Position numbers and translations under genes: made by a program | NCBI GenBank assembly: GCA_905215065.1 | Contig: CAJMOF010000008.1 | Coordinates: forward strand, 62,001 to 126,000 | Reading direction: 5' to 3' | DNA from: an uncultured bacterium | GTDB lineage: Bacteria > Actinomycetota > Coriobacteriia > Coriobacteriales > Coriobacteriaceae | Length of the DNA: 64,000 nucleotides | In this document: piece by piece, positions 1 to 8,355 of the stretch | How the letters are laid out: each line of letters opens with the position of its first letter | How positions within the stretch are numbered: the first letter of the stretch is position 1 | The notes under the pieces: model-generated | The model's database searches: none | Told to the model about the DNA's origin: nothing | Seen by the model: the letters and a program-made list of their open reading frames with translations, nothing else

Positions 1-1
1 C

Positions 2-70
2 AAGGGCGAGTGCAAGGTCTATGACTCCGGCTGTGCTGCCGGAACCACCGACTACTATACCGGTTGGTAA
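2..70 (+). CDS. C-terminal end of an unidentified protein (partial)
   Basis: The window opens inside a reading frame whose last 22 residues are visible, ending GTTDYYTGW and a TAA stop at 68-70. Two cysteines lie five codons apart from each other in the remnant (KGEC and SGCAAG). Too little remains to name a family. It is followed by a possible terminator hairpin and then by the next gene on the same strand. Confidence 0.5.
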   Translation, partial: KGECKVYDSGCAAGTTDYYTGW

Positions 71-100
71 TCTGCCATCAGAGCAAAATAGGCACATGAT

Positions 101-150
101 GGGCGGGCGTCTTTGCTGAGCTTTTAGGCAACGTAAAGCCGCCCTTTCTT
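101..150 (+). terminator. possible terminator of the partial gene
   Basis: GGGCGG at 101-106 can pair with CCGCCC at 139-144, which is followed by TTTCTT. The loop is long (about 30 bases), so the call is weak. Confidence 0.3.
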
Positions 151-261
151 TATGTGCGTTTGAGTTAACAGAGCCCTTACCGTGGCGGTACGCTGGGCGT
201 ATGCATGCGGGGCACACTGGTTCATGAGAAATAAGGTCTTTCTCGTGGAGGAAGTGGTCTT

Positions 262-468
262 GTGAATGCTCGAGATATTGCCATTGCCGCCGTCGCGTTG
301 ATGCTTGGCTGCCTTGGTCCCACGGCCGCGCTCGTCGCGGGCATGCAGGGGACATGCGGGGCTGCTCCTATCGTGATCGGCGCGTTGATCGCGGCCACAC
401 TGCTGGGAAGCGCCGGTGTTGTCCTTTGTCGCGACGATGAGGACGAGGTTCCGGAGTCGCATCTCTAA
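262..468 (+). CDS. small two-helix membrane protein
   Basis: A 68-residue protein beginning with GTG at 262, seven bases after GGAGGAAG, a good ribosome binding site. It has two hydrophobic helices (about residues 5-27 and 35-55) joined by a short loop with one cysteine, then a charged tail RDDEDEVPESHL that should lie in the cytoplasm. No catalytic motif or family is recognised. It stands alone between two hairpins, so it is probably transcribed by itself. Confidence 0.6.
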   Translation: MNARDIAIAAVALMLGCLGPTAALVAGMQGTCGAAPIVIGALIAATLLGSAGVVLCRDDEDEVPESHL

Positions 469-505
469 CTGTTGCGAAAGTGACTGTTGGCCATGGCTGA
501 ATATG

Positions 506-544
506 AAAACCGCCACAAGGGGAGTGCCCTTTGCGGCGGTTTTT
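506..544. terminator. bidirectional terminator
   Basis: AAAACCGCC pairs with GGCGGTTTT around a 20-base loop. A or T tracts on both sides allow it to end the small membrane gene on the plus strand and the reductase gene (stop at 578) on the minus strand. Confidence 0.75.
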
Positions 545-577
545 GCTATTGAGACTGTTGGATGCGGTGCGGCGGCG

Positions 578-1492
578 TTACCAGCTGGCCTCGATTTCGC
601 GGATGCGCGAATAGAGCCATTCGTTTTGCGGCACCTGGATACCGTGCTTGGCCGCGAGGCGGCAGATGGTACCCGCAAATTCCTCGACCTCGGTTCTGCG
701 TTGAGCGATGCGGTCTTGCGCCATCGAGGGCATGCCGGCGGGATCGAGCCCTTTTATGAGACGCACCATCTGCGTTAGGTCTGCCTCGGTGAGCTCGATG
801 CCCTCGGCATTGGCGACTGCAAGCGTCTCGCGCATGGCGGAGACAAAACTGCGGAGCTGCTCGGAGCCCTGCTCCGTAGCGCTTCCGTAGGTGCCGCCGT
901 AGGCCATACAGGTCTGGTTGATGCCGTCGTTGAGCATGAGTTTGGCCCACATGCGATGTGCGATGTCGTGCTCGACGGTATGGGCGATGCCGCAACGCGT
1001 GTAGAGCTCGTCGATGGCGATAACGGTTGCGGGGTCGGTGCCCGCTGCCGCACCAAAGCGGATCTCGCCGGCATTGGTATAGGTGAGCTCCCCGTTGAGG
1101 AATACGGCGTCCATGCCCTGGCAGATACCAAGGACGGTGTGCTCCCAGCCAAAGCGCTCGGCAATCTTCTGCTCGCTCGTGATGCCGTTGCACAGCGACG
1201 CGATCAGCGTGTCGGGTCCCACGACGCTTTCCAGGGTTTTGAGCGCCACATCGAGCCCGGTTGTCTTGACCGTGAGGATGACCAGGTCGACGGGCGTCGC
1301 CTCGCTCGCGCGGACGGACTTGAGCGCGCAGGGCTTGCCGTTGACGGTGAGCGCATCACCCGCGTGGCGCTCAAAGCGCGCGTCGTCCATAACGTATTCG
1401 ACGGCGTCGTTGCCGAGCGCTTGGGTGATCATGCTGCCGTAGAGCAGGCCCACGCCGCCCTTGCCGATGAAGGCGACCTTGTTGATCTGCAT
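578..1492 (-). CDS. panE: 2-dehydropantoate 2-reductase (ketopantoate reductase)
   Basis: A 304-residue NADPH-dependent reductase that would convert ketopantoate to pantoate in pantothenate/CoA synthesis. It starts MQINKVAFIGKGGVG, a Rossmann glycine motif, and has the family's LTVKTTGLD strand and the SLCNGI segment, then the all-helical C-terminal domain with HRMWAKLMLN (Lys/Asn binding region). The start at 1492 is chosen because GGGGAG lies nine bases upstream; a longer frame to 1561 would run through a terminator hairpin. ApbA/PanE homologues are numerous and some act on other 2-oxo acids, so substrate assignment is by family. Confidence 0.85.
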   Translation of the reverse strand: MQINKVAFIGKGGVGLLYGSMITQALGNDAVEYVMDDARFERHAGDALTVNGKPCALKSVRASEATPVDLVILTVKTTGLDVALKTLESVVGPDTLIASLCNGITSEQKIAERFGWEHTVLGICQGMDAVFLNGELTYTNAGEIRFGAAAGTDPATVIAIDELYTRCGIAHTVEHDIAHRMWAKLMLNDGINQTCMAYGGTYGSATEQGSEQLRSFVSAMRETLAVANAEGIELTEADLTQMVRLIKGLDPAGMPSMAQDRIAQRRTEVEEFAGTICRLAAKHGIQVPQNEWLYSRIREIEASW

Positions 1493-1509
1493 GTGAATCA
1501 TCTCCCCAT

Positions 1510-1536
1510 AAAAAGGCGCCCGCGTATGGGGCGCCT
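1510..1536 (-). terminator. terminator between the cyclase-family gene and panE
   Basis: On the minus strand AGGCGCC and GGCGCCT form a stem followed by TTTT. It sits between the stop of the upstream gene at 1610 and the start of panE at 1492, so it either ends the upstream transcript or attenuates panE. Confidence 0.7.
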
Positions 1537-1609
1537 GATGGATTGTATGCCGCCGGGCCATGTCGCGTGCACCGGATGGCCGTATTTAGAAGAACAAACG
1601 CATGGGAAC

Positions 1610-2380
1610 TTATGACGCGGGGCAGACCGCAAAGACACGTGCGGGATATCCGACGCCATCACGCACCTTGGGGAAGGTGCAGAAGATGACGGCGCCCGTG
1701 GCGGGAAGCTCGTCTAGATGGTCCATGACCTCGATCTGATAGCGGTCGACCGAGAGGATGTACTGTTCGCCGGGGTAGGGGTAGGCGTCCTCACGCGTGG
1801 TCACGCTCGCCGGGTCGGTGTCAGCCGGCTCGTGGCCGATGGCGCCGATGTCGCGCTCTTCAACGAGCCACTTGATGGCGCCGAGGTCCCAGCCGGGGTA
1901 GTGGGGCTGGCCGTCCTCGTCCTTGTTCTCGAGGTTGGCGAGCTTGGACCAGTCGGAGCGGAAGGCGACGAAAGCGTCCTCGGGAATGCGACCGTGCTCA
2001 TCCTCCCAGGCTTTGAGGTCCTCGATGGTCAGGATAAAGTCGGGATTCGCGGCGCACTCCTCATGCTTGTCGATCACGCAGAGCGGATGCATAAACTCGA
2101 TGGGTTCAATCTCTCCAAGGGAACGACCCTCGACATGGAAGTGGCGCGGCGCGTCGACGTGGGTGCCGTACTGCGAGGCGACCGAATACTGGAAGCAACG
2201 CATGGGCGCGAGCATGTCCTCGGGCGTGCCGGGCAGGTAGTCGAAGAGCTTGGTGGACTCAAATGGCTTAAAGCCAAACCAGTGCGGGGTGTCGCATGAG
2301 AGCGTGTGGGTGAGGTCGACCCAGCGATAATCGTTGCTTTTGAGCTGGGAGGCGAGGTTCCAAAGGTCGAGCGCGGGCAT
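1610..2380 (-). CDS. cyclase-family (kynurenine formamidase-like) metal hydrolase
   Basis: A 256-residue protein of the PF04199 cyclase fold, which includes bacterial arylformamidases and other metal-dependent amide or lactone hydrolases. The signature is visible as YGTHVDAPRHF, matching the HxGTHxDxPxHF metal-binding motif, and the C-terminal GHEPADTDP region. The start at 2380 follows AAGGAG with six bases of spacing. A hairpin with a T tract separates it from panE downstream, and an aldo/keto reductase is transcribed divergently. The actual substrate cannot be read from the sequence. Confidence 0.75.
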   Translation of the reverse strand: MPALDLWNLASQLKSNDYRWVDLTHTLSCDTPHWFGFKPFESTKLFDYLPGTPEDMLAPMRCFQYSVASQYGTHVDAPRHFHVEGRSLGEIEPIEFMHPLCVIDKHEECAANPDFILTIEDLKAWEDEHGRIPEDAFVAFRSDWSKLANLENKDEDGQPHYPGWDLGAIKWLVEERDIGAIGHEPADTDPASVTTREDAYPYPGEQYILSVDRYQIEVMDHLDELPATGAVIFCTFPKVRDGVGYPARVFAVCPAS

Positions 2381-2543
2381 GGGCGGCTCCTTTCATCGGG
2401 CTTTTTGCTGATGTTAAAGCGGTGCCGTGACAGCTCGATTTCTGCTGCGTTACGATACGTTCTCGATTGCGATTCCACGATGTTTCGGCCGCGTGACCAT
2501 TGTGTTTCGCCTTGCCGGGGCGCTGATGGCGAAAGGAGGGGCC

Positions 2544-3734
2544 GTGCAATATCGCGTTGACCCCAAAAGTGGTAACCGAATATCCGCTCTGGGTCTGGGC
2601 TGCATGAGATTTCCCGGTGCGCCGGGACACCCCGATGCGAAGACAGCCGATGCCATCATTTCCCGTGCGGTGGAGCAGGGGATTAATTATCTGGATACCG
2701 CGTATCTCTATCCCGGTAACGAGGTGTGCGTGGGCGCCTCACTTGAGCGCTTGGGGCTGCGCGACCGGGTGTTGCTGGCGACTAAGTTGCCGCACGCTTC
2801 GTGCAAGTGCGCGGAGGATTTCGACCGGTTTTTCGACGAACAACTGCGCCGCCTGCGGACCGATCATATCGACTATTACCTTATGCACAACATTACCTCG
2901 CCCGCCCAGTGGGAACGCGTGGTGGCGTTGGGTATCGAGGACTGGATTGCGCACCAAAATGCTGCGGGGCGTATTCGCCAGATAGGTTTTTCGTATCACG
3001 GCAGTGCGGCGGACTTCCTGACGATGCTCGACGCGTATGACTGGGATTTTTGCCAGATTCAGTACAACTACGCTGGAGAGCGCTACCAAGCGGGAACGGC
3101 GGGACTTATAGCAGCCGCCGAGCGCGGGCTCGCGGTGTTTGTGATGGAACCGCTTTTGGGCGGACGCCTGGCGGGCAAGCTGCCTCCGCGGGCCCGCGCC
3201 GTGCTCGATGACGCCCGTGACCCGCACCTGCGTACTCCTGCCGCCTGGGGGCTTTCGTGGGTGTGGAACCATCCTCAGGTGACGATGCTGCTTTCGGGCA
3301 TGACCGATACCGCGCAGGTGGACGAGAATTCGTCACTGGCAGACCTCGCGTTGCCGAATTCGATGACTGCCAACCAGCTCGACACGATTGCGCGCGTGTT
3401 GATGGAGTTTGAGAAATCGAACCGTGTGCCCTGCACGGGATGTGGCTACTGCATGCCATGTCCCAAGGGTATCAACATTCCCGGCTGCTTTGCCGCCTAC
3501 AACGCGAGCTATGCGCACAGCTGGTTTACGGGGCTGTCACAATACTTTACGGCGAGTGCGGTGCGCACGAGCGAGTCCAAGTTGGTGAGCAATTGCGTCA
3601 AATGCGGCAAATGCGCGCGGCATTGTCCGCAGCACATCGATATCCCCGGGCGTCTCGACGATGTGCGCCGACGTTTCCAGCCTGGCCCCGTAACGGCCGC
3701 GCTTAAAGTCTTCAGCAAAACTCGCTCCTCATGA
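2544..3734 (+). CDS. aldo/keto reductase with C-terminal 4Fe-4S ferredoxin domain
   Basis: A 396-residue protein: an aldo/keto reductase barrel (residues 1-300; GLGCMRFP near the start and YLDTAYLYPG with the catalytic Asp/Tyr pair) followed by two cysteine clusters, CTGCGYCMPCPKGINIP and CVKCGKCARHCPQHIDIP. This arrangement is common in anaerobes and implies electron transfer from ferredoxin-type centres rather than plain NADPH use. The start is taken as GTG at 2544 because AAAGGAGG lies just upstream and the protein then begins MQYRVDPKSGN, as is typical for the family; an in-frame ATG at 2526 precedes the ribosome binding site. The substrate is unknown. Confidence 0.85.
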   Translation: MQYRVDPKSGNRISALGLGCMRFPGAPGHPDAKTADAIISRAVEQGINYLDTAYLYPGNEVCVGASLERLGLRDRVLLATKLPHASCKCAEDFDRFFDEQLRRLRTDHIDYYLMHNITSPAQWERVVALGIEDWIAHQNAAGRIRQIGFSYHGSAADFLTMLDAYDWDFCQIQYNYAGERYQAGTAGLIAAAERGLAVFVMEPLLGGRLAGKLPPRARAVLDDARDPHLRTPAAWGLSWVWNHPQVTMLLSGMTDTAQVDENSSLADLALPNSMTANQLDTIARVLMEFEKSNRVPCTGCGYCMPCPKGINIPGCFAAYNASYAHSWFTGLSQYFTASAVRTSESKLVSNCVKCGKCARHCPQHIDIPGRLDDVRRRFQPGPVTAALKVFSKTRSS

Positions 3735-3812
3735 CCCTTTTATATCTTGTGATGGAATAGTTCCTGTTTACGGCAGAATAGGGCGATAGCAGGAACTATT
3801 TCGTCGCAACTG
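3735..3812 (+). repeat. hairpin repeat element, copy A
   Basis: Begins CCCTTTTATATCTTG and contains a 17-base-pair stem (3750-3766 with 3790-3806) that pairs perfectly if G-U pairs are allowed, ending CGCAACTGA directly before the ribosome binding site of the next gene. A second copy with a different but equally complementary stem lies at 4894-4973. Confidence 0.75.
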
Positions 3813-3824
3813 AAGGGAGCTGTC

Positions 3825-4844
3825 GTGGGCCATCGGGATTCATGTGATGATTTGCGTGAGGTTCGTTGGGGCGTTTTGGGCGCTGGGCACATTTCGCATC
3901 GATTTGCATCGTCGCTCAAGAAGGTCGACAGGGCACGGCTTGTGGCTGCCGCCGGTCGCACTCCTTCGCATGTTGAGGAGTTTTTCAGGGCGTTTTCGAT
4001 TGAAGCCGCGCACAGTTATGCCACGGCTGACGATAGCAGCGATGCGGCTTATGATGCGCTGATTGCCGACCCCGATGTCGACGCAATCTACTTGGCTCTT
4101 CCGCATGGTATGCATACGCGTTGGGCCTGTCGCGCGCTGCGCGCCGGAAAGGCCGTGCTGTGCGAAAAGCCGGCCGTTTTGAGTGAGGAAGAGGCTCTCT
4201 CGATTGCCTCCGCCTCTCGCGAGTGCGGCGTGCTGTTTATGGAGGCGATGAAGAATCGGTTTTGCCCGATGCGCACTCGCGTGGAGGACTTGCTTGCGTC
4301 GGGCGAGCTCGGCTGTATCGTCTCGATCGAAAGCGTGCAAAAACTCGATTATGGTGAGTCCCCTTCGAGTTATCTGCTCGATCCGTTGCAGGGCGGCTGT
4401 CTATATGACATGGGCTGCTATGCGGTCGGGTGGTTTGAGGATTTGCTTGCGGGTGCGTGCGATGTTTCGTCTCGTGAAGTTCGCTGGCGTGACGTATCGG
4501 GCGGCCGCGTGGATTGGGCCGATGAGATTCATATGAGTGTCGGCGGTATACCCATTCATATGGTGTGCGACGGCAAAGCAGCATATGAAAGCCGCTTAAC
4601 GATTGCCTGCGAACGGGGTTCGTTGGAAATCGAGCGCCTCCATCGCCCCGAGCTCGCCCATGTGAAGTACTCCGACGGTCGAGTGCTCGAAATCGACGCC
4701 CCATTTGAGGTCGATGATTTTTACGGCGAAGCTTCGCATGCGACTCAGCTCATCCGGGCGGGGAAACTCGAGAGTCCCGTCATGCCCCTTGCCGCCACAC
4801 AGCGCTGCGCGCAGATCATCGATGCGATTCGCTTGACGCTCTAG
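3825..4844 (+). CDS. Gfo/Idh/MocA-family oxidoreductase
   Basis: A 339-residue NAD(P)-dependent oxidoreductase of the glucose-fructose oxidoreductase/inositol dehydrogenase family. The N-terminal Rossmann motif is WGVLGAGHISHRFA; the family's EKP motif is present as VLCEKPAVLSEEEA, and the mixed-sheet C-terminal domain contains GGCLYDMGCYAV. Members oxidise sugars, polyols or trans-dihydrodiols; the particular substrate is not evident. The GTG start at 3825 follows AAGGGAG by five bases. The leader carries hairpin element A. Confidence 0.8.
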   Translation: MGHRDSCDDLREVRWGVLGAGHISHRFASSLKKVDRARLVAAAGRTPSHVEEFFRAFSIEAAHSYATADDSSDAAYDALIADPDVDAIYLALPHGMHTRWACRALRAGKAVLCEKPAVLSEEEALSIASASRECGVLFMEAMKNRFCPMRTRVEDLLASGELGCIVSIESVQKLDYGESPSSYLLDPLQGGCLYDMGCYAVGWFEDLLAGACDVSSREVRWRDVSGGRVDWADEIHMSVGGIPIHMVCDGKAAYESRLTIACERGSLEIERLHRPELAHVKYSDGRVLEIDAPFEVDDFYGEASHATQLIRAGKLESPVMPLAATQRCAQIIDAIRLTL

Positions 4845-4893
4845 GCTGCGGTGCTGCTGCTCAAGGGGGCTCGGCGGACCGTGCCCCTGATGC

Positions 4894-4973
4894 CCCTTTT
4901 ATATCTTGCGGTGGAATACGGTCTGTTTGCGCCAAAATAAGGCACCAATAGACCGTATTTCACCGCAACTGAT
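4894..4973 (+). repeat. hairpin repeat element, copy B
   Basis: Shares CCCTTTTATATCTTG, GGAATA, TATTTC and CGCAACTGA with copy A. The stem (4907-4924 with 4950-4967) is 18 perfectly paired bases, but its inner part differs from copy A on both arms in a compensatory way. It ends just before the ribosome binding site of the endonuclease IV gene. Confidence 0.75.
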
Positions 4974-4988
4974 GAGGGGGAGCTGGAG

Positions 4989-5855
4989 ATGCTAACGATC
5001 GGGTGTCATCTTTCGACGACGAAGGGCTATCGGGCAATGGGGGAGACGGCGTTGTCCATTGGTGCCAATACCTTTGCGTTCTTTACGCGCAACCCGCGCG
5101 GTGGCAAGGCAAAAGACCTTGACATGGATGACGTGGCGGCTCTGCGCGAGCTTATGGCGCAAAACGACTTTGGACCGCTGGTGGCGCATGCCCCGTATAC
5201 CTATAACCCCTGCTCCGCTAAGGAGCGAGCGCGCGAGTTTGCCTTGGAGGCTATGGCGGAAGATTTGCAGCGTCTGGAAGCACTGCCCGGCAACTACTAC
5301 AACTTCCATCCCGGTGCGCATGTGGGACAGGGGGCAGACGCCGGCATTCAGATGATTGTCGACACGCTGTGCCAGGTGATGTTTGAGGGACAGCAGACGA
5401 CGGTATTGCTCGAGACCATGGCAGGCAAGGGCACCGAGGTGGGCCGTAGCTTTGAAGAGCTGGCGTGCATTATCGAGGGCGTTGCCGCCAAGTGCCCAGA
5501 GCTGTCCGATAAGCTGGGCGTTTGTTTGGACACCTGCCATGTGAACGATGCCGGCTACGACATCATCCATGATCTGGACGGCGTACTCGACGAGTTCGAT
5601 CGCGTGGTGGGTATCGATCGCTTGCATGCTGTACACATCAACGATTCGAAGAACCCTTGTGGCGCCCATAAAGATCGTCACGAGTGCATCGGCAAGGGAT
5701 ACCTTGGCAGCGAGGAATTTGGTGGCGGTATGCAGGTTATGCAGAATATTGTATCGAATGGCCGTTTGCGTTCACTGCCGTTTATTTTGGAGACTCCGAA
5801 CGAACTTGCAGGTTATGCAGCTGAAATTAGACTATTAAGGTCATTGCAGCAGTAA
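4989..5855 (+). CDS. nfo: endonuclease IV (AP endonuclease)
   Basis: A 288-residue base-excision-repair enzyme that cuts DNA at abasic sites. The zinc-ligand motifs of the family are all present: FHPGAHVG, LLETMAGKG, CLDTCHVNDAGYD, HINDSKNPCGAHKDRHECIG and ILETPNE. Length is normal for Nfo. The start follows GGGGAGCTGGAG. The gene lies downstream of hairpin element B and ahead of an independent promoter for the ABC transporter, so it is probably a single-gene unit. Confidence 0.93.
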   Translation: MLTIGCHLSTTKGYRAMGETALSIGANTFAFFTRNPRGGKAKDLDMDDVAALRELMAQNDFGPLVAHAPYTYNPCSAKERAREFALEAMAEDLQRLEALPGNYYNFHPGAHVGQGADAGIQMIVDTLCQVMFEGQQTTVLLETMAGKGTEVGRSFEELACIIEGVAAKCPELSDKLGVCLDTCHVNDAGYDIIHDLDGVLDEFDRVVGIDRLHAVHINDSKNPCGAHKDRHECIGKGYLGSEEFGGGMQVMQNIVSNGRLRSLPFILETPNELAGYAAEIRLLRSLQQ

Positions 5856-5916
5856 TGACTGTCATAAAGTAGAGTATTCCATTCACGTTATGGGTTTGTT
5901 TCAATCAGTTTTCTAA

Positions 5917-5945
5917 TTGCGGATTCTTCCAAGCGGGTGCATAAT
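5917..5945 (+). promoter_or_regulatory. promoter of the amino acid ABC transporter operon
   Basis: TTGCGG at 5917-5922 and CATAAT at 5940-5945 are separated by 17 bases, 57 bases before the substrate-binding protein start. The -10 box matches five of six consensus bases. Confidence 0.5.
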
Positions 5946-6002
5946 AACCCTCAGTTTTTGCAGGCCCCTGAATCACGTGGGGTCATTGGAAGGAGACTGA
6001 TT

Positions 6003-6863
6003 ATGAAGCTGAAGAAGCTTGGCGCATTTGCCGCCACGGGTGCTATGGCGCTCGCCCTCGCTCTGACGGGCTGCGGCTCGTCCAACGCCACCTCTGGTTC
6101 TGATGCCGGTTCCAGCAGCTCTGACGACGCTAAGGTCGAGAAGGTCGACGGCTCCAAGGAGTACGCGCTCGTCAAGGACGGTACGCTGACCGTTGGCACC
6201 TCTGCCGAGTACGCTCCGTTTGAGTACAAGGATGACAACGGCGATTATCAGGGCTTTGACCTTGAGCTCATCAAGGCTATCGGCGACAAGCTGGGCCTGG
6301 ATGTCGAGTATGTCAACAATGACTTTGACACGCTGGTTCCGGGCGTCGCTTCGGGCGCCAAATATGACGTTTCCATCGCGGCTATCACCGACACGCCCGA
6401 GCGTGAGAAGGAAGTCACTTTCTCCGATTCCTACTACATGGACGATCAGGCTATCGTGACCAAGGTCGATAACACCGACATCACGGCCGACAACTACAGC
6501 GAGAAGCTCAACAACGCCGATGCTACCATCATCGTCCAGTCTGGCTCGACCGCCGAGTCCTTTGCCCAGGAGAACTTCCCCAAGGCCAAGATTGTCCCCT
6601 ACAAGGACGCCACCGAGTGCTTCAGCGCTCTGCAGTCCGATAAGGGCGACGCCGTAGTCACCAACCGCTCCGTTGCCAGCCAGCTGACCGCCGAGCAGTT
6701 CAACACCTGCCAGACCATTAAGCAGATTAGCACCGGCGAGGAGTACGCCATCGCCATCAACCAGGGCAACACCAAGCTCAAGGACGACATCAACCAGGCC
6801 ATCAAGGACCTGACCGACGACGGTACCGTTGATGCCCTCATGGCTAAGTACAACATCAAGTAA
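6003..6863 (+). CDS. amino acid ABC transporter substrate-binding lipoprotein
   Basis: A 286-residue family-3 solute-binding protein anchored as a lipoprotein: signal peptide MKLKKLGAFAATGAMALALA followed by the lipobox LTGC and a Ser-rich linker. The mature domain has the family signature GTSAEYAPFEYKDDNGDYQGFDLEL, written here only as its first residues GTSAEYAPFEY, and the hinge motif GSTAES. It would capture a polar or acidic amino acid outside the cell and hand it to the permease encoded next. Start at ATG 6003, eight bases after AAGGAG. It lies downstream of a clear promoter. Confidence 0.9.
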   Translation: MKLKKLGAFAATGAMALALALTGCGSSNATSGSDAGSSSSDDAKVEKVDGSKEYALVKDGTLTVGTSAEYAPFEYKDDNGDYQGFDLELIKAIGDKLGLDVEYVNNDFDTLVPGVASGAKYDVSIAAITDTPEREKEVTFSDSYYMDDQAIVTKVDNTDITADNYSEKLNNADATIIVQSGSTAESFAQENFPKAKIVPYKDATECFSALQSDKGDAVVTNRSVASQLTAEQFNTCQTIKQISTGEEYAIAINQGNTKLKDDINQAIKDLTDDGTVDALMAKYNIK

Positions 6864-6885
6864 AATAGCTACTTGATTGCTCGCG

Positions 6886-6918
6886 GGCCCTTTCCGCTTT
6901 GGCGGAGAGGGCCTTTGC
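6886..6918 (+). terminator. intra-operon hairpin after the binding-protein gene
   Basis: GGGCCCTTTCCGC pairs with GCGGAGAGGGCC, followed by TTTG only. A leaky terminator here would let the binding protein be made in excess over the permease and ATPase, a usual arrangement. Confidence 0.55.
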
Positions 6919-6981
6919 GCTTCTCTTGACGGAGAGCATTTCCGTCTCGTTTTGCCGGCAACTTCTACGATAGGAGCCACC

Positions 6982-8343
6982 TTGTCTCGACTGAACAAAG
7001 GGGCCGCGGAGCAGCGTTTTCCACTGCCCGCCTTGCTCAAAAAGCTAGCCTGCGTCATGGCCGTGGCGCTCGCGCTGGTGTGCGCGGGGGCATATGCGCC
7101 CACGACCGCCCAGGCGCTTGAGACCGCAAAGATCACCGCCCGACCCAACACCGGTTCGGGCAGCGCTGTGGTCGGCGGCACCGAGACGCGAATTACCTGG
7201 GAAGTTCAGGCCGATGCCGACGAGGAGCTGAGCGGTCTTTCGCTGACGTTTGTCGACGGCACGACGTTTGGTGCCGATGACACGCGATTGACGATGCTCT
7301 CGGGCGATGACCTCATGGACCGTACGCCCATGAAGCCTACGTGCAAGGTCGACGGCCAGACGCTCAAGATCGATTTTGGCGAGACGGCTCCGGCCGGCGG
7401 CTATTTCCGTGTCGAGGTCTACGGCGTGACCTTCCCCGTCGAGGGCGGCGACGAGGCTTTTAGCGGCACCTACACGTTGGCTGACGGTTCAACCAAGAAG
7501 ATCTCCAAGATTCCTTCCGTCGAGATTAAGGGCGTGACGGCATTCGATAACTTCCTGGCCGACCTTAAGGAGCAGCCGTGGGTCGAGGCATGGAATTCCA
7601 ACATGTTCCTTCGCCTGTTCCTGAACCCGGTCATTTTGGTTCAGAGCCTGCCGATCGTCTTCAAAGGCTTCCTCATGTCGCTCTCGATCGTGCTCGTGGC
7701 ATTTCCGTTGGCCATTCCCTTTGGCTTTGCCTTGTCACTCATGCGCATCTCCAAGTCGCGCATCCTGCGTTGCCTTGCCGGCATCTATGTGAATATCATC
7801 CGCGGTACGCCGGCGTTCCTGCAGATCTACATCGCGTTCTTTGGCCTGCCGCTGGCCGGCGTCAAGGTTGACGATTATGTGCTGGGCGTCATCGTCATGG
7901 CCATGAACTCGTCCGCCTACCTGTGCGAGATCTTCCGCGCCGGTATTCAGTCGATCCCCAAGGGCCAGAACGAGGCCGCGCGCTCGCTGGGCATGAACGC
8001 CTTCCAGACGCTGCTCTACGTTATGATTCCGCAGACGTTCCGCAATGTCCTGCCTACGCTGACCAGCGAGTTTATCCTGCTTTACAAGGATACGTCGCTG
8101 CTCGCGGCCGTGGGCGTGGTCGAGATCGTCATGAACGCCCGTACCATTGTGGCCACGACGGGTTCCATTACGCCATATGTGGTTGCCGCGCTGTTCTACC
8201 TGGTCATCACCCTGCCGCTTGCTCGCTTGGTGAGCGGTCTTGAGGCGAGGCTTCTGGGGACGGCCGAAACCAAGAAGAAGCGTCCCGCCAAGAGCGCTGG
8301 ACAGGTCGTCGCGACGCCCGCCGACCACATCGCCGGTCTGTAA
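6982..8343 (+). CDS. amino acid ABC transporter permease with an N-terminal exported domain
   Basis: A 453-residue protein. It starts with TTG at 6982, five bases after AGGAG, and has a signal-like helix (about residues 20-45, LACVMAVALALVCAGAYAP), an approximately 150-residue beta-rich soluble segment, then a HisM/GlnP-type permease with about five membrane helices. The EAA loop that contacts the ATPase is visible as GQNEAARSLGMNAFQTL. Ordinary permeases of this family have about 220 residues, so the N-terminal half is an addition whose fold I do not recognise. It probably sits on the outer face of the membrane next to the binding protein. Confidence 0.88.
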   Translation: MSRLNKGAAEQRFPLPALLKKLACVMAVALALVCAGAYAPTTAQALETAKITARPNTGSGSAVVGGTETRITWEVQADADEELSGLSLTFVDGTTFGADDTRLTMLSGDDLMDRTPMKPTCKVDGQTLKIDFGETAPAGGYFRVEVYGVTFPVEGGDEAFSGTYTLADGSTKKISKIPSVEIKGVTAFDNFLADLKEQPWVEAWNSNMFLRLFLNPVILVQSLPIVFKGFLMSLSIVLVAFPLAIPFGFALSLMRISKSRILRCLAGIYVNIIRGTPAFLQIYIAFFGLPLAGVKVDDYVLGVIVMAMNSSAYLCEIFRAGIQSIPKGQNEAARSLGMNAFQTLLYVMIPQTFRNVLPTLTSEFILLYKDTSLLAAVGVVEIVMNARTIVATTGSITPYVVAALFYLVITLPLARLVSGLEARLLGTAETKKKRPAKSAGQVVATPADHIAGL

Positions 8344-8355
8344 GGAGGTCCTATC

